Positions 1 through 9,816 of a DNA stretch of 64,000 bases are shown here, one piece after another (positions within the stretch are counted from its first letter, which is position 1; every line of letters starts with the position of its first letter). The position numbers and the translations under genes were made by a program. Below the pieces are notes generated by a model that did no database searches, was not told the DNA's origin, and worked only from the letters and a program-made list of their open reading frames with translations. This stretch comes from Facklamia miroungae (GTDB taxonomy: Bacteria > Bacillota > Bacilli > Lactobacillales > Aerococcaceae). Where the stretch lies: the NCBI RefSeq assembly GCF_012396555.1, contig NZ_JAAXPS010000001.1, positions 310,001 through 374,000 on the forward strand, read 5' to 3'.

Positions 1-877
1 CGCAAAATTTAAAACCTGGCGTGATGAAAATATCCGTCCAACCCGAAGCGGCTACTATCTGACCTTGGTGGTCACGTGCTATCGTCTCCAAGGTACGCAC
101 GCTCGTTGTACCGACTGCTGTAATCTTACCGCCCTTCTGGCGAACTCTTTGGATGCGTTGAGCTGATTCAGGACTGACTTGATAATATTCAGCATGCATT
201 TGATGTTGGTCAATCGCTTCCACTGATACGGGTCTGAAGGTGCCAAGACCCACATGGAGGACAATTGGAATAATTTCAATACCCCGATCTCTTGCTTCCT
301 GCAACAAGTCTTGGGTAAAGTGCAAACCAGCTGTCGGTGCGGCCGCCGATCCATTCTGCTTGGCGTAGACTGTTTGATAGCGGTCTGGATCATCTAATTT
401 TTCTTTGATATAAGGGGGTAAAGGCATTTGTCCTAGAGATTCTAATACTTCAAGGAAGACACCTTGATAAGAAAATTCAATGATTCTGCCTCCATCTGCT
501 TTGTGTTCAACAATGGTCCCTACTAATTGAGCTTGGTCACCAAAGTGTAGTACGGTCCCCACTTTTGCTCGTTTACCTGGTTTGACCAGACATTCCCATT
601 GATTGCCTTGGGTATTGTTTAGTAATAATACTTCAATATGTCCGCCCGTATCCGGTTTGACGCCAAATAAACGTGCTGGGATGACCCGTGTTTCATTCAC
701 TACCAAGGCGTCGCCTTTTTGAAGGTAATCGAGAATATGTTTAAAATCAGTATCCGTTTTTTGGTGGCTTTGACGGTCTAAGACCAACAAGCGTGATGAA
801 GAACGATCCTTTAAGGGGGTTTGAGCAATCAATTCTTCCGGTAAATGATAATCAAAATCTTTGGTTGTATAAGTCAT
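1..877 (-). CDS. queA: S-adenosylmethionine:tRNA ribosyltransferase-isomerase QueA (3' end missing)
   Basis: QueA transfers and isomerises the ribose of SAM onto 7-aminomethyl-7-deazaguanine in tRNA, the penultimate step of queuosine synthesis. The frame opens with an ATG at 877 ([19 protein letters not shown]) and stays open to the window edge, giving about 292 of the usual ~340 residues. Family-typical strings are visible: [12 protein letters not shown] near residue 60, PTAGLHFT near 190 and [10 protein letters not shown] at the edge. The C-terminus lies outside the window. It sits 13 bases after ruvB, the usual ruvAB-queA arrangement, and is the last visible gene of the mutS-led operon. 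Confidence 0.95.
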   Translation of the reverse strand, partial: MTYTTKDFDYHLPEELIAQTPLKDRSSSRLLVLDRQSHQKTDTDFKHILDYLQKGDALVVNETRVIPARLFGVKPDTGGHIEVLLLNNTQGNQWECLVKPGKRAKVGTVLHFGDQAQLVGTIVEHKADGGRIIEFSYQGVFLEVLESLGQMPLPPYIKEKLDDPDRYQTVYAKQNGSAAAPTAGLHFTQDLLQEARDRGIEIIPIVLHVGLGTFRPVSVEAIDQHQMHAEYYQVSPESAQRIQRVRQKGGKITAVGTTSVRTLETIARDHQGQIVAASGWTDIFITPGFKFC

Positions 878-890
878 TGTATTCTTCTTT

Positions 891-1895
891 CTATTGATCT
901 TTTAATGGATAATTCAAGTGACGATAGGTTAATTCCGTCACCATACGTCCACGGGGTGTACGTTGGATAAATCCTTGTTGGACAAGGTAAGGCTCATACA
1001 TATCTTCTAAGGTAATAATATCTTCGCCAATATTTGCTGCTAAAGTAGCAATACCGACCGGTCCTCCCCCGTAAAATTCAATCATGGTGGTTAGGATTTT
1101 ACGATCCAATGGATCCAAGCCTAAACCATCAATTTGAAGGACCTCAAGAGCTCCACGTGTATCCTTAATATGGATATTACCATCACCATGCACTTGGGCA
1201 AAGTCACGTACCCGTCTGAGCATCCGGTTGGCAATTCGCGGGGTTCCTCGGCTTCTAACAGCCAATTCATGACTGGCTTGTTCATCAATTGCAATTTGAA
1301 ACACTTTAGCGGAGCGCTTAACAATCATTTCCAAATCTTCGACTTCATAATACTGCATATGGGCCATAATCCCAAACCGGTCCCGTAAGGGCTGGCTCAA
1401 CATTCCCGCGCGAGTTGTGGCACCAATCAGTGTGAAAGGTGGCAGTTCAAAATGAATAGGCTGTGAGGTTGACCCTTGGCCAATGACAATATCTACGTAA
1501 TAATCTTCCATTGCTGAATATAGCACTTCTTCTACAATTCGAGGCAGACGGTGGATTTCATCAATGAAGAGAATGTCACCGGCGTTTAATTCATTTAAAA
1601 TAGCTAATAAATCACCAGGACGCTCAATAGCTGGACCTGAGCTAGTTTGAATCTTAACACCTAGTTCATTGGCAATTACCAAGGCAAGTGTCGTCTTACC
1701 TAAGCCTGGAGGGCCATACAATAAGACGTGATCGAGCGCTTCCGACCTTTTTAAGGCTGCTTGAATATAGACACTGAGCTCATTTTTGGCCTTGGCTTGG
1801 CCGATATAATCCTTTAATAATTGCGGTCTCAGTGTCGTTAAATGTTGTTCATCTTCAGTCAAGCTTTCGCTTGATACAAATCGTTCTTGATCCAT
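891..1895 (-). CDS. ruvB: Holliday junction branch-migration ATPase RuvB
   Basis: RuvB forms the hexameric AAA+ motor that, with RuvA, drives branch migration of Holliday junctions. The 334-residue length is normal. Walker [10 protein letters not shown] is at residues 61-69, Walker B with DEIH at 112-115, a sensor-type GATTRAG near 158, and the C-terminal winged helix ends with the conserved QRTPRGR. An AGAAAGGAG ribosome site precedes the ATG. It follows ruvA by 22 bases and precedes queA by 13, so the three are cotranscribed. Confidence 0.97.
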   Translation of the reverse strand: MDQERFVSSESLTEDEQHLTTLRPQLLKDYIGQAKAKNELSVYIQAALKRSEALDHVLLYGPPGLGKTTLALVIANELGVKIQTSSGPAIERPGDLLAILNELNAGDILFIDEIHRLPRIVEEVLYSAMEDYYVDIVIGQGSTSQPIHFELPPFTLIGATTRAGMLSQPLRDRFGIMAHMQYYEVEDLEMIVKRSAKVFQIAIDEQASHELAVRSRGTPRIANRMLRRVRDFAQVHGDGNIHIKDTRGALEVLQIDGLGLDPLDRKILTTMIEFYGGGPVGIATLAANIGEDIITLEDMYEPYLVQQGFIQRTPRGRMVTELTYRHLNYPLKDQ

Positions 1896-1917
1896 AAGCG
1901 CTCCTTTCTAACTTAGT

Positions 1918-2505
1918 TTATTTAATCAATAATTTAAAAGCTAAACTCAACCCTGCTTGTGTCGAAGTAATTTGTTCTTTTTCAATCTGAGGCGTGACAC
2001 GTTCGATTTCACGTTTGGAATAACCAAGGCCTTCAAGGGCCTGTTTGACTTCTTCCAAGTGATCGTTAGTTATTGTGTGCACCGGGCTAGTTTCTTTGAT
2101 TTGACTTAAATCAAGTTGACCTTGTAAGTCTAAAATCATTTGCTGGGCTGTCTTTTTTCCTACACCAGGGAATTTCATTAAGTATTTAGCATCAGCCGAA
2201 TCAATCGCTTGAATCAAACCAGCTTGGTCATCCAGGGCTAAAATCGAAAGTGCTGACTTGGGACCAATACCGGAAACCTTGTTCAATTGTAAAAAAAGAT
2301 TTTTTTCAGCTTCATCCCTAAAGCCATATAAGAGCATGGCATCTTCGCGAACGACTAATTCGATAAAGATTTTTATTTCTTCTTGCATCTTTTCTTGCCA
2401 ACGAAATGGATTAGCACACCAAATCTGATAACCAATCCCATTGGCTTCTAAAACCAAGTATGTGGGTTGGATTTGTTTAATTTGCCCTTGAATATATTGA
2501 TACAT
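1918..2505 (-). CDS. ruvA: Holliday junction-binding protein RuvA
   Basis: RuvA is the tetrameric junction-recognition subunit that loads RuvB. The 195-residue protein has the expected N-terminal OB domain (starting MYQYIQGQI), helix-hairpin-helix segments around residues 70-125 (VSGIGPKSAL and FPGVGKKTAQQM), and a C-terminal domain that contacts RuvB (about 145-195). It starts 3 bases after the msrB stop, so it should be translated from the same mRNA. No LexA-type palindrome is visible just upstream; any SOS control would have to act at the operon's distant promoter. Confidence 0.96.
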   Translation of the reverse strand: MYQYIQGQIKQIQPTYLVLEANGIGYQIWCANPFRWQEKMQEEIKIFIELVVREDAMLLYGFRDEAEKNLFLQLNKVSGIGPKSALSILALDDQAGLIQAIDSADAKYLMKFPGVGKKTAQQMILDLQGQLDLSQIKETSPVHTITNDHLEEVKQALEGLGYSKREIERVTPQIEKEQITSTQAGLSLAFKLLIK

Positions 2506-2508
2506 TAA

Positions 2509-2946
2509 CTATTCCACCCATTTCTTGTAATCACTATAACCTGCTTGATCCATTTGCTCTAATGGAATGAAGCGTAAGGCCGCAGAATTAATGCAGTATC
2601 TTAAGCCCCCCTTATCACGAGGGCCATCATTGAAAACATGCCCAAGGTGGGAATCGGCTTGTTTTGAGCGGACTTCTGTTCGTGGCATTGCCAACTTACG
2701 GTCTTCTAGCTCTTGCAGCTCCGTCCCCTTAAGTGGCTGGCTAAAGGATGGCCAACCGCAGCCTGCATCAAATTTATCTTTACTAGAAAAAAGAGGTTCG
2801 CCGGATACAACATCCACATAGATTCCTGGTTGGTCAAATTGATCGTACATACCCGTGAAAGGTCTTTCTGTTCCGGCCTCTTGGGTGACATGGTATTGAA
2901 TCGGGTCTAAGGCTTCAATTTTATCTTGATAATCTTTTTTAGTCAT
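2509..2946 (-). CDS. msrB: Peptide-methionine (R)-S-oxide reductase MsrB
   Basis: MsrB reduces the R-epimer of methionine sulfoxide in proteins. The catalytic Cys lies in RYCIN (Cys118) and GCGWPSF (61-67) forms part of the substrate pocket; the two zinc-binding CxxC pairs of some MsrB proteins are absent, as in many Firmicutes. Its ATG overlaps the mutL stop by 8 bases, with an AGGAGG site inside the mutL end, and ruvA follows after 3 bases. A free-standing protein-repair enzyme between mutSL and ruvAB is unusual in position but intact. Confidence 0.95.
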   Translation of the reverse strand: MTKKDYQDKIEALDPIQYHVTQEAGTERPFTGMYDQFDQPGIYVDVVSGEPLFSSKDKFDAGCGWPSFSQPLKGTELQELEDRKLAMPRTEVRSKQADSHLGHVFNDGPRDKGGLRYCINSAALRFIPLEQMDQAGYSDYKKWVE

Positions 2947-4825
2947 TAGCTCTTCCTCCTAAGTGATGGTCTTGAATACGTTTAAATAGTTTTTCAATGG
3001 TAGTCGGATCAAATTCAATAAAGACGGGGCGTCCGTGGGGACAATGTAAAGGATCGTCTAAGTCGTTCATTTCAGCTAACAAATGGATCGCTTCAGCTTC
3101 AGCTAAACGGTGATTGGCCTTAATCGCTCCGCGACAGGATTGCATAATGATACTGGTCTCTTTTAATTCATTGACTGATAAATTGTCTTGGCGACTTAAG
3201 CGATCGAGCAAATCGGGTATCAGATGATCAAGCTCATCTACTTCTACCCAAGTTGGATGGCTTTGCATCTGGTATGACCTAGGACCAAAGGGCTGTAAAA
3301 TAATTCCAATTTCCTGTAAATGATCGCCGTATTCTTGAGCCAATTGTGCCGTCTTTAAATCAAAGCTAAATAATTTAGGCAACAAAAGGTCTTGCTGCTG
3401 GGTAACATCGACCTGGTCTGCCATTAATTTTTCATAGCGGATCCTTTCCTGGGCTGCGTGCTGGTCGATCAAATAGAATGAAGTCGGTCCCTCAGCGACT
3501 AAATAGGTACCATGAATTTGTCCCACATAACGCAATTGACTAAAGTCAATTATAGGCTTTGCTTCCTCTTGCTCAAAAACTTCCTTTTCCCCTGACTCTG
3601 AAATTGAATGTGAAAAGTCTGATGGATAGGTTAGTTCCCTTGTGGTTTGAGTGGGCTCAAAGTTCGCTTCTAAAGCAGATGATGGTTTGGCTTGCTCTCC
3701 ATTATGGATCGGTTGATTAGACTCTTGTATATAGGAAGATTGGCTGAACCCATCCAGTTGACCTTTATTTTGCTGATAAGGACGTGAAGGCTTGAAAAGG
3801 CTAGTACCTGCTTCAGGAATGACGCGGTTTTGACGCAGCGTTGTTTCTACTGCCTGAGTTAAAAGTTTGGCCAATTCATCCTCCTTGCTTAAACGAATCG
3901 TTTGCTTAGTAGGATGGACATTCACATCTACTAAACGTGGATCCGTTGAAATTTGGATAAAGCTTATTGGAAAGCGCCCAATCATTAATTGTTTACCATA
4001 AGCCCTCGTTAAAACATTCGTCAGAAAAGGGCTTTTTACAGTTCGTCCGTTAACAATCCAATGAATATAATTACGACTGGTTCGAGTCAAAGTGGGTGGT
4101 GAGATTAATCCTTTGAGTGAAAACTCAAGATCAGTGACATCAAAAGCTAGCATTTCTCTTGCTTGTTGAGGGGAATACAATTGAGCTATTGTTTGCTTTA
4201 AATCACCCTTACCCACTGTTTGTAAAATCTGGTCTCCATCGACAATTAAGGTGAAAGAAATACTCGGATAGGCTAAGGCCAAGTCTTGCATCACCTTTAA
4301 GATATGACGCATTTCAGTCTGAAGGCTCGCTAAATGCTTAAGACGGGCGGGTGTGTTATAAAAGATCGAATCGACTTGAACAGTCGTTCCATTACGCGGT
4401 GGACAAGTCCCTTGCTTAGTGAGCTTTGAATTCTCCACTTCGATATAATGACCAGATTGAGCGGGTTGGTTATCCCCATTCCAAGTCGACTCCATTCGAA
4501 CCTTGGCAACTGAAGCAATTGACGCTAAAGCCTCCCCTCTAAAACCTAAAGACGAAATCTGGAAAAGATCGGACAGGGAATAAATTTTACTCGTTGCATG
4601 GGCCAGCACTGAATGGTGAAGGTCTTCTTCGATCATTCCATGACCATTATCGATCACAATAATTTGTTGGATACCTGCTTCTTTTACTTCTACTTGAATG
4701 TGATCTGCCTGGGCATCAATCGCGTTTTCACAAAGTTCTTTGACAACTGAAGCCGGTCTTTCGACAACTTCACCGGCAGCAATTTGATTAGCTAAAGCGG
4801 TATCCATCTGTTTTATTACTCCCAT
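2939..4825 (-). CDS. mutL: DNA mismatch repair protein MutL (endonuclease type)
   Basis: MutL links mismatch recognition by MutS to strand incision. The N-terminal GHKL ATPase motifs are present: ENAIDA (33-38), DNGHGM (about 60) and [10 protein letters not shown] (about 94). A low-conservation linker (about 340-430) follows, then the C-terminal metal-dependent endonuclease motif [12 protein letters not shown] (near 453), SCRGA and CPHGRP, as expected where no MutH exists. The 628-residue length is normal. An AAAGGAGG site precedes the ATG; the gene starts 50 bases after mutS. Confidence 0.97.
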   Translation of the reverse strand: MGVIKQMDTALANQIAAGEVVERPASVVKELCENAIDAQADHIQVEVKEAGIQQIIVIDNGHGMIEEDLHHSVLAHATSKIYSLSDLFQISSLGFRGEALASIASVAKVRMESTWNGDNQPAQSGHYIEVENSKLTKQGTCPPRNGTTVQVDSIFYNTPARLKHLASLQTEMRHILKVMQDLALAYPSISFTLIVDGDQILQTVGKGDLKQTIAQLYSPQQAREMLAFDVTDLEFSLKGLISPPTLTRTSRNYIHWIVNGRTVKSPFLTNVLTRAYGKQLMIGRFPISFIQISTDPRLVDVNVHPTKQTIRLSKEDELAKLLTQAVETTLRQNRVIPEAGTSLFKPSRPYQQNKGQLDGFSQSSYIQESNQPIHNGEQAKPSSALEANFEPTQTTRELTYPSDFSHSISESGEKEVFEQEEAKPIIDFSQLRYVGQIHGTYLVAEGPTSFYLIDQHAAQERIRYEKLMADQVDVTQQQDLLLPKLFSFDLKTAQLAQEYGDHLQEIGIILQPFGPRSYQMQSHPTWVEVDELDHLIPDLLDRLSRQDNLSVNELKETSIIMQSCRGAIKANHRLAEAEAIHLLAEMNDLDDPLHCPHGRPVFIEFDPTTIEKLFKRIQDHHLGGRAND

Positions 4826-4875
4826 TGCGGCCTCCTTTTCTATTTGTGTTTTTGTTTGTATTTGCGTTTCTGCTT

Positions 4876-7440
4876 CTATTTAATTTTATGCTTTAATTGC
4901 GCTAAAAAGTTTAAAGCATCAAGTGGTGTCATTTGGTTAACATCTGCCTCTTTAAGTGCTAGTTCTACTTCTGAAGGAGTAGGATTTATTGGTTTCTGGT
5001 CATCTATTGGAAAGAGCTCGACTTGGTCAGCTTGATGATTCCTTAAATGCTTAGCATTCGCTTCTAGCTCATCCAGTACTTGCTGGCTTTGAACTAAGAC
5101 TGATTCGGGCAGTCCAGCCAAGCGACCGACATGGATACCATAAGATTTATCCGCTGGTCCTGCTAATATCTTGTACAAAAAGACTAACTGTCCTGCTTCT
5201 TCAACCGCTCCAACATGAATATTTTTTAACTGACTTAAGTTTTGGTCGAGGTCAGTCAATTCATGATAGTGGGTTGAAAAAATAGTAGCTGCCCCTACTT
5301 TTTGAGCGATATAGAAGAGAATCGCTTCCGCTAAAGCAATCCCATCAAAAGTGGCCGTGCCTCGACCGATCTCATCAAAAAGGATAAGGCTGCGGTCGGT
5401 AGCATTTTGTAAGGCATAATTGGTTTCGATCATTTCGACCATAAAAGTAGATTGGCCGCTGGTCAAATCGTCAGAAGACCCAATGCGGGTAAAAATTTGA
5501 TCCACTAAAGGTAATCTAGCCTTTTTAGCAGGAACAAAGCAACCAATTTGATTTAAGATGACACTATATGCAATTTGACGCATATAAGTCGACTTGCCAG
5601 ACATATTTGGTCCTGTAAGTAATAAGACGAATTGGTCTTGGTCTAAGTGAAAATCATTGGCTATAAATTTAGCTTTACCAATCAACTTTTCCAAAACAGG
5701 ATGGCGGCTCTCTTCAATCGCATAGTCTTTGATATGATCCGAAATCTGGGCTTGGGTAAAATTCTCTTCTTCACTTAAAGCGGCAAAAGAGCATAATACA
5801 TCTAAGGTTGCAACGGCTTGCGCTAAATCTTGCAAGTCTGAAGCATAGGCATTTAAACGATTTCTTAAATTAATAAATAAGTGATATTCTAACTTCTCAG
5901 CCTTTTCCTGGGCACCCAGAATTGTACTTTCAATTTTTTTGAGCTCGTCGGTTATGTAACGCTCATTATTGGCTAAAGTCTGCTTACGGACATAGGTCGG
6001 ATCATCAAATCCATTTGCTTGCAATCGGCTCATTTCTAAATAATAACCAAAGACTTTATTGTAACCCACTTTAAGGGTTTTTAAACCTGTTCTTTGACGT
6101 TCGCGTTCTTGGTAATCAAGTAACCAACTTTCACCATTATCTAAAGCGTCGCGATACCCGTCTAATTCTTTATGATAGTGGTCTTTAATGATTCTGCCTT
6201 CCGTTAGAGAAATGGGTGGGTTATCCACAAGAGCTTCATCAATGGTTGCTAAAAGATCCTTAAATTCCGGAAGAAGATCAAAATGATCATTTGCCTCCAT
6301 CGAGTCATTGACTTGGGCAAGATAATGATTCAGAGTGGGAATCTGGCTGAGCGATTGCCGTAGCTGATCCACTTCTCTCGCGTTGGCCGTTTGTAGAGAT
6401 AGCTTAGTCACTAGTCTTTCAAGATCATAAACATTCTTTAAAACGGCAATCAGCTCGAGTCGGATAAAATAATTATCAATTAAACCAGCTACTTTTTGAT
6501 GGCGGTTAATTAAGGCTTGTTTTTTTAATAACGGCTTATCTAACCACTGGTGAAGCAATCTTCCTCCCATAGCGGTTTGAGTTTGATCGATTAACCAAAG
6601 TAGAGACCCTTTCCGTTTTTGGGTTCTTAAAGACTCGGTTAATTCAAGTTGAACTTTTGTGTATTGATTCATTTGCAAATAAGACGATAAGGTATAAACT
6701 TCTACTTCTTTTAGATAATCAAAAGCATGGGGCTGAATCGATTTGAGATAGGCCGATAAGTATTTTAATAAAGCTTCTTGAGCTGGAGTGGCTTCTTTTA
6801 AAGTAAAGAAGTTTTCTGTTAAGGAATGCGGAGTAAAGACCGATTTAAAGCTGTTTATACGCTCTTGCAGATCAATTAATTCTTCTTGGTCAAAACCAGA
6901 CCCGCTCTCTTCATCAATTATCCACTCACTCGGCTTAACGGTTTGGATTTCACTGACAAACTGATTCCAATCTTCCGTTTGTGTCATACGACACTGTCCG
7001 GTCGATATGTCGACATAAAGAAAATAGTAAGTGTTTGCTTGCTTAGCAAAAGCGGCTAAGTAATTGTTTTCTTTATGCTTTAACGCTTGGTCAACGAGTA
7101 TCGTCCCAGGTGTGATGATTTGTACCACATCTCTTTTGACCATCCCTTTAGTAAGGCGTGGATCTTCAAGTTGTTCACAGATGGCCACTTTAAAGCCTTC
7201 TTGAATCAAACGCCGGATATAATCGGTGGCCGAATGATATGGCACACCACACATGGGTACGGGATCTTCCGCTTTTTTATTTCGTGAGGTCAAAGTGATT
7301 TCAAGCACTCTAGAAGCCGTTATGGCGTCCTCAAAGAACATCTCATAAAAATCGCCTAAACGAAAAAATAAAATGGCGTCTTGGTGTTTGGCTTTGATTG
7401 ATAAATACTGCTGCATCATGGGTGTTTCTTTATTTGACAT
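4876..7440 (-). CDS. mutS: DNA mismatch recognition ATPase MutS
   Basis: MutS binds mispairs and slides as an ATP-dependent clamp. The mismatch-wedge motif FYEMF is at residues 31-35, Walker A GPNMSGKST near 600 and DEIGRGT near 680. At 854 residues it is a normal MutS1. It leads the mutS-mutL-msrB-ruvA-ruvB-queA operon. The TAG stop is followed in the same frame by eleven codons (KQKRKYKQKHK) and a second TAG just before the mutL ribosome site; see findings. The start follows a GAGG site and a long gene-free leader region. Confidence 0.97.
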   Translation of the reverse strand: MSNKETPMMQQYLSIKAKHQDAILFFRLGDFYEMFFEDAITASRVLEITLTSRNKKAEDPVPMCGVPYHSATDYIRRLIQEGFKVAICEQLEDPRLTKGMVKRDVVQIITPGTILVDQALKHKENNYLAAFAKQANTYYFLYVDISTGQCRMTQTEDWNQFVSEIQTVKPSEWIIDEESGSGFDQEELIDLQERINSFKSVFTPHSLTENFFTLKEATPAQEALLKYLSAYLKSIQPHAFDYLKEVEVYTLSSYLQMNQYTKVQLELTESLRTQKRKGSLLWLIDQTQTAMGGRLLHQWLDKPLLKKQALINRHQKVAGLIDNYFIRLELIAVLKNVYDLERLVTKLSLQTANAREVDQLRQSLSQIPTLNHYLAQVNDSMEANDHFDLLPEFKDLLATIDEALVDNPPISLTEGRIIKDHYHKELDGYRDALDNGESWLLDYQERERQRTGLKTLKVGYNKVFGYYLEMSRLQANGFDDPTYVRKQTLANNERYITDELKKIESTILGAQEKAEKLEYHLFINLRNRLNAYASDLQDLAQAVATLDVLCSFAALSEEENFTQAQISDHIKDYAIEESRHPVLEKLIGKAKFIANDFHLDQDQFVLLLTGPNMSGKSTYMRQIAYSVILNQIGCFVPAKKARLPLVDQIFTRIGSSDDLTSGQSTFMVEMIETNYALQNATDRSLILFDEIGRGTATFDGIALAEAILFYIAQKVGAATIFSTHYHELTDLDQNLSQLKNIHVGAVEEAGQLVFLYKILAGPADKSYGIHVGRLAGLPESVLVQSQQVLDELEANAKHLRNHQADQVELFPIDDQKPINPTPSEVELALKEADVNQMTPLDALNFLAQLKHKIK

Positions 7441-7945
7441 TGGCTTTCATCCTCTAGTTCATTTAATCGATTGGAAAGTGGATAGATGGTTCTCTCTTAT
7501 TGGCCTTCCCTTTTGATCATTGATTACAATAAAACGGCTGATAGAATCATTGGACCTTATTCTTCAATTTCCGTCTGCGATAGGCATTGACTTGTAAAAC
7601 GAGCAACGATGCTGCCACTTTAAAGTCAATAAAAGGAAGGGCATTCATTGGCTGTTTGTTTTAAAAACTCTTCCATAAATTAAAAAGGGAGGAACCGCTA
7701 TTCATAAAAGGCTGGCCTAAGACAACGACAATTGCGATCTCACTCTGATTGACTTTAAATTACGTTCCCATTATTACTGTATTTTTACGTATAGATTATC
7801 CGGGCGCATCAGGCATTTTCCTGCCATAATATCCTCAAAACCTGCCTTTGATCAAAGATCAATCGTATTTATCATCTTCCATAGCTTTATTTTGGAAATT
7901 TTTCTGCTAACTCTATTTTAGCAAACCTTTAGATAATTATCATGA
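7441..7945. other. Gene-free gap upstream of mutS
   Basis: About 500 bases hold no convincing ORF on either strand. Visible structure: a 12-base inverted repeat (7619-7630 with 7748-7759, TTTAAAGTCAAT and its complement) and a TTGATC-N3-GATCAA palindrome at 7848-7862. A TGC-TAAAAT extended -10-like string lies near 7913-7921 on minus, so a long mutS leader is possible. The position between rny and mutS is where other Firmicutes carry YmdB/YmcA-type genes, but I could not recognise remnants. Confidence 0.5.
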
Positions 7946-7980
7946 TATAAAAAGCACAACTCCAAAAGGGGTTGTGCTTT
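7944..7980 (-). terminator. Rho-independent terminator of rny
   Basis: On the minus strand a perfect 10-bp stem (AAAGCACAAC with GTTGTGCTTT, 7951-7960 and 7971-7980) is followed by TTTTTATAT. It begins 5 bases after the rny stop. Confidence 0.9.
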
Positions 7981-7984
7981 CGCT

Positions 7985-9547
7985 TTATTTTGCATACTCT
8001 ACGGCTCGAATTTCGCGTATAACCGTTACTTTAATATTACCTGGATATTTCATTTCATTTTCGATGCGTTTCTTAACACTTCTAGCTAGAGCTGCTGCTT
8101 TAGCATCATTAATCTTATCTGGTGCAACGATCACTCGGATTTCGCGACCAGCTTGAATAGCATAAGATTGGGTAACCCCTTCGTTTTCATTGGCAATTTC
8201 TTCCAATTGCTTCAAGCGACGAATGTAATTTTCTAAGGATTCACTTCGTGCGCCTGGTCGAGCAGCGGATAAGGCATCGGCTGCAGCGACTAACTCTGAA
8301 ATGACAGAGGTTGCTTTAGTATCACCGTGATGGGAGGCTATCGCATTAATGACTGTCTCATTTTCTTTATAGCGAATAGCAATTTCTGCTCCAATTTCAA
8401 CGTGAGATCCTTCGATCTCTTGATCAAGGGCTTTACCAATATCATGAAGTAATCCTGCTCTTTTTGCCAACACAATGTCTTCATTCAATTCACCAGCCAT
8501 GACACCTGCTAGTTTAGCTACTTCAATCGAATGTTTTAGAACATTTTGACCATAAGAAGTTCGATAAGCGAGGCGCCCAATAATCTTGATCAAATCAGGA
8601 TGTATGGAGTGAATGCCAACATCAAATACGGCTTCTTCTCCTACTTCTCTAATTCGTTCATCCATCTCCTTACGTGCTCGCTCTACCATTTCTTCAATTC
8701 TGGCAGGATGAATACGCCCATCTTGAATTAATTTTTCAAGGGCAATCTTAGCGATTTCACGACGGATCGGATCAAATCCACTTAAAACGACTGTTTCAGG
8801 TGTATCATCAACAATTAAATCGATACCGGTTAGACTTTCTAGTGTGCGGATATTCCGCCCTTCACGACCAATAATACGTCCCTTCATATCATCGTTCGGT
8901 AAATGAACAACTGTCACAGAATTATCGCTCACTATATCAGTGGCTGAACGTTGAATCGCTTGAAGAATAATTCCTTTGGCATTGCGGTCAGCTTCTTCTT
9001 TCGCTTTTTGATCGGCATCACGAATCATGATCGCAATCTCATTTGAAAGTGTCTCTTCCGTCTCTTTCAAGATGATGTTTTTAGCATCATCACGTGACAT
9101 CATGGCGATTCTTTCTAATTCTTCTTTACCTTGTATAGTTAGTTGCTCAATTTCATTTTCTTTCTCAGCTAATTCTTCTTTACGTTTTAAATAATCAGCT
9201 TCTTTATTTTCTAATAATGACTCACGATTATCTAAAGTATTACTTTTCTTGTCCAGGTTTTCTTCTTTTTGAATTAAACGATTTTCAAATTTTGTCGCTT
9301 CTTGACGACGCTCTTTTAGTTCGTTTTCAATCTCATTACGGTATTTGATATTTTCTTCCTTCGCTTCAAAAAGCGCTTCGCGTTTTAAAGTTTGGGCTTG
9401 ATTAATCGCATCATCAATAATTGCTTCAGCATTTGCTTTTGCACCAGCAATATTTTTTTCGTCTGATTTTTGTTTAACGATATAACCAATAACAAAACCA
9501 GCAATTAAAGTAACGATAGCGAAGGCGAGTGGAATCAAATTTTCCAT
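7985..9547 (-). CDS. rny: Ribonuclease Y
   Basis: RNase Y is the membrane-anchored endoribonuclease that starts mRNA decay in many Firmicutes. The 520-residue protein has an N-terminal membrane helix ([17 protein letters not shown]), a long charged coiled coil to about residue 200, a KH domain ([15 protein letters not shown]) and an HD domain with [11 protein letters not shown] place the start at the ATG of MENLIP: an upstream in-frame GTG at 9556 lies inside the GGAGGTGA ribosome site and is unlikely to be used. A single gene with its own promoter and terminator. Confidence 0.96.
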   Translation of the reverse strand: MENLIPLAFAIVTLIAGFVIGYIVKQKSDEKNIAGAKANAEAIIDDAINQAQTLKREALFEAKEENIKYRNEIENELKERRQEATKFENRLIQKEENLDKKSNTLDNRESLLENKEADYLKRKEELAEKENEIEQLTIQGKEELERIAMMSRDDAKNIILKETEETLSNEIAIMIRDADQKAKEEADRNAKGIILQAIQRSATDIVSDNSVTVVHLPNDDMKGRIIGREGRNIRTLESLTGIDLIVDDTPETVVLSGFDPIRREIAKIALEKLIQDGRIHPARIEEMVERARKEMDERIREVGEEAVFDVGIHSIHPDLIKIIGRLAYRTSYGQNVLKHSIEVAKLAGVMAGELNEDIVLAKRAGLLHDIGKALDQEIEGSHVEIGAEIAIRYKENETVINAIASHHGDTKATSVISELVAAADALSAARPGARSESLENYIRRLKQLEEIANENEGVTQSYAIQAGREIRVIVAPDKINDAKAAALARSVKKRIENEMKYPGNIKVTVIREIRAVEYAK

Positions 9548-9603
9548 AAGAGTCACCTCCGTATCTATTTAGTTTTTATTAATTAATAGTGTATAAAAAT
9601 TAA

Positions 9604-9619
9604 TTGTGGCTTTCCACAA
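9604..9619 (-). promoter_or_regulatory. Hairpin at the predicted 5' end of rny mRNA
   Basis: TTGTGG-AAAG-CCACAA forms a perfect 6-bp stem with a tetraloop. It starts about 6 bases after the -10 box, so the transcript would begin with this stem-loop. Such 5' structures can protect from 5'-dependent decay; the role here is inferred. Confidence 0.6.
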
Positions 9620-9624
9620 CCTTT

Positions 9625-9653
9625 ATGATACTTTTTATTAAACCAAGAGTCAA
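9625..9653 (-). promoter_or_regulatory. rny promoter
   Basis: -35 TTGACT (9648-9653) and -10 TATCAT (9625-9630) with a 17-base spacer on the minus strand, followed by a leader of about 70 bases to the rny start. Confidence 0.75.
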
Positions 9654-9704
9654 ATGATTCAGAAGAATATTTGGTTTTGTTTTGGGGTTCATTCGAAGTA
9701 TTTT

Positions 9705-9746
9705 AAAACAAAAATGAAGACCCACTCATTCTAGCTGGGTCCTCAT
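9705..9746 (-). terminator. Rho-independent terminator of recA
   Basis: TGAGGACCCA pairs with TGGGTCTTCA around an 11-base loop, followed on the minus strand by TTTTTGTTTT. It lies about 70 bases beyond the recA stop. Confidence 0.85.
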
Positions 9747-9816
9747 ATTCTCTTATCATCTATTAGGCAAATAATTTGTAGTCAAGATTAATTAAATACC
9801 CCTGCATTCGAACGAC

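Noticed and set aside
79-393. A 104-residue minus-strand ORF
   Set aside because: It is an out-of-frame shadow of queA, whose own frame is open across this stretch to the window edge.
7547-7648. A 33-codon ORF (MNALPFIDFK...) in the gap upstream of mutS
   Set aside because: No ribosome binding site and no recognisable family; too short to support.
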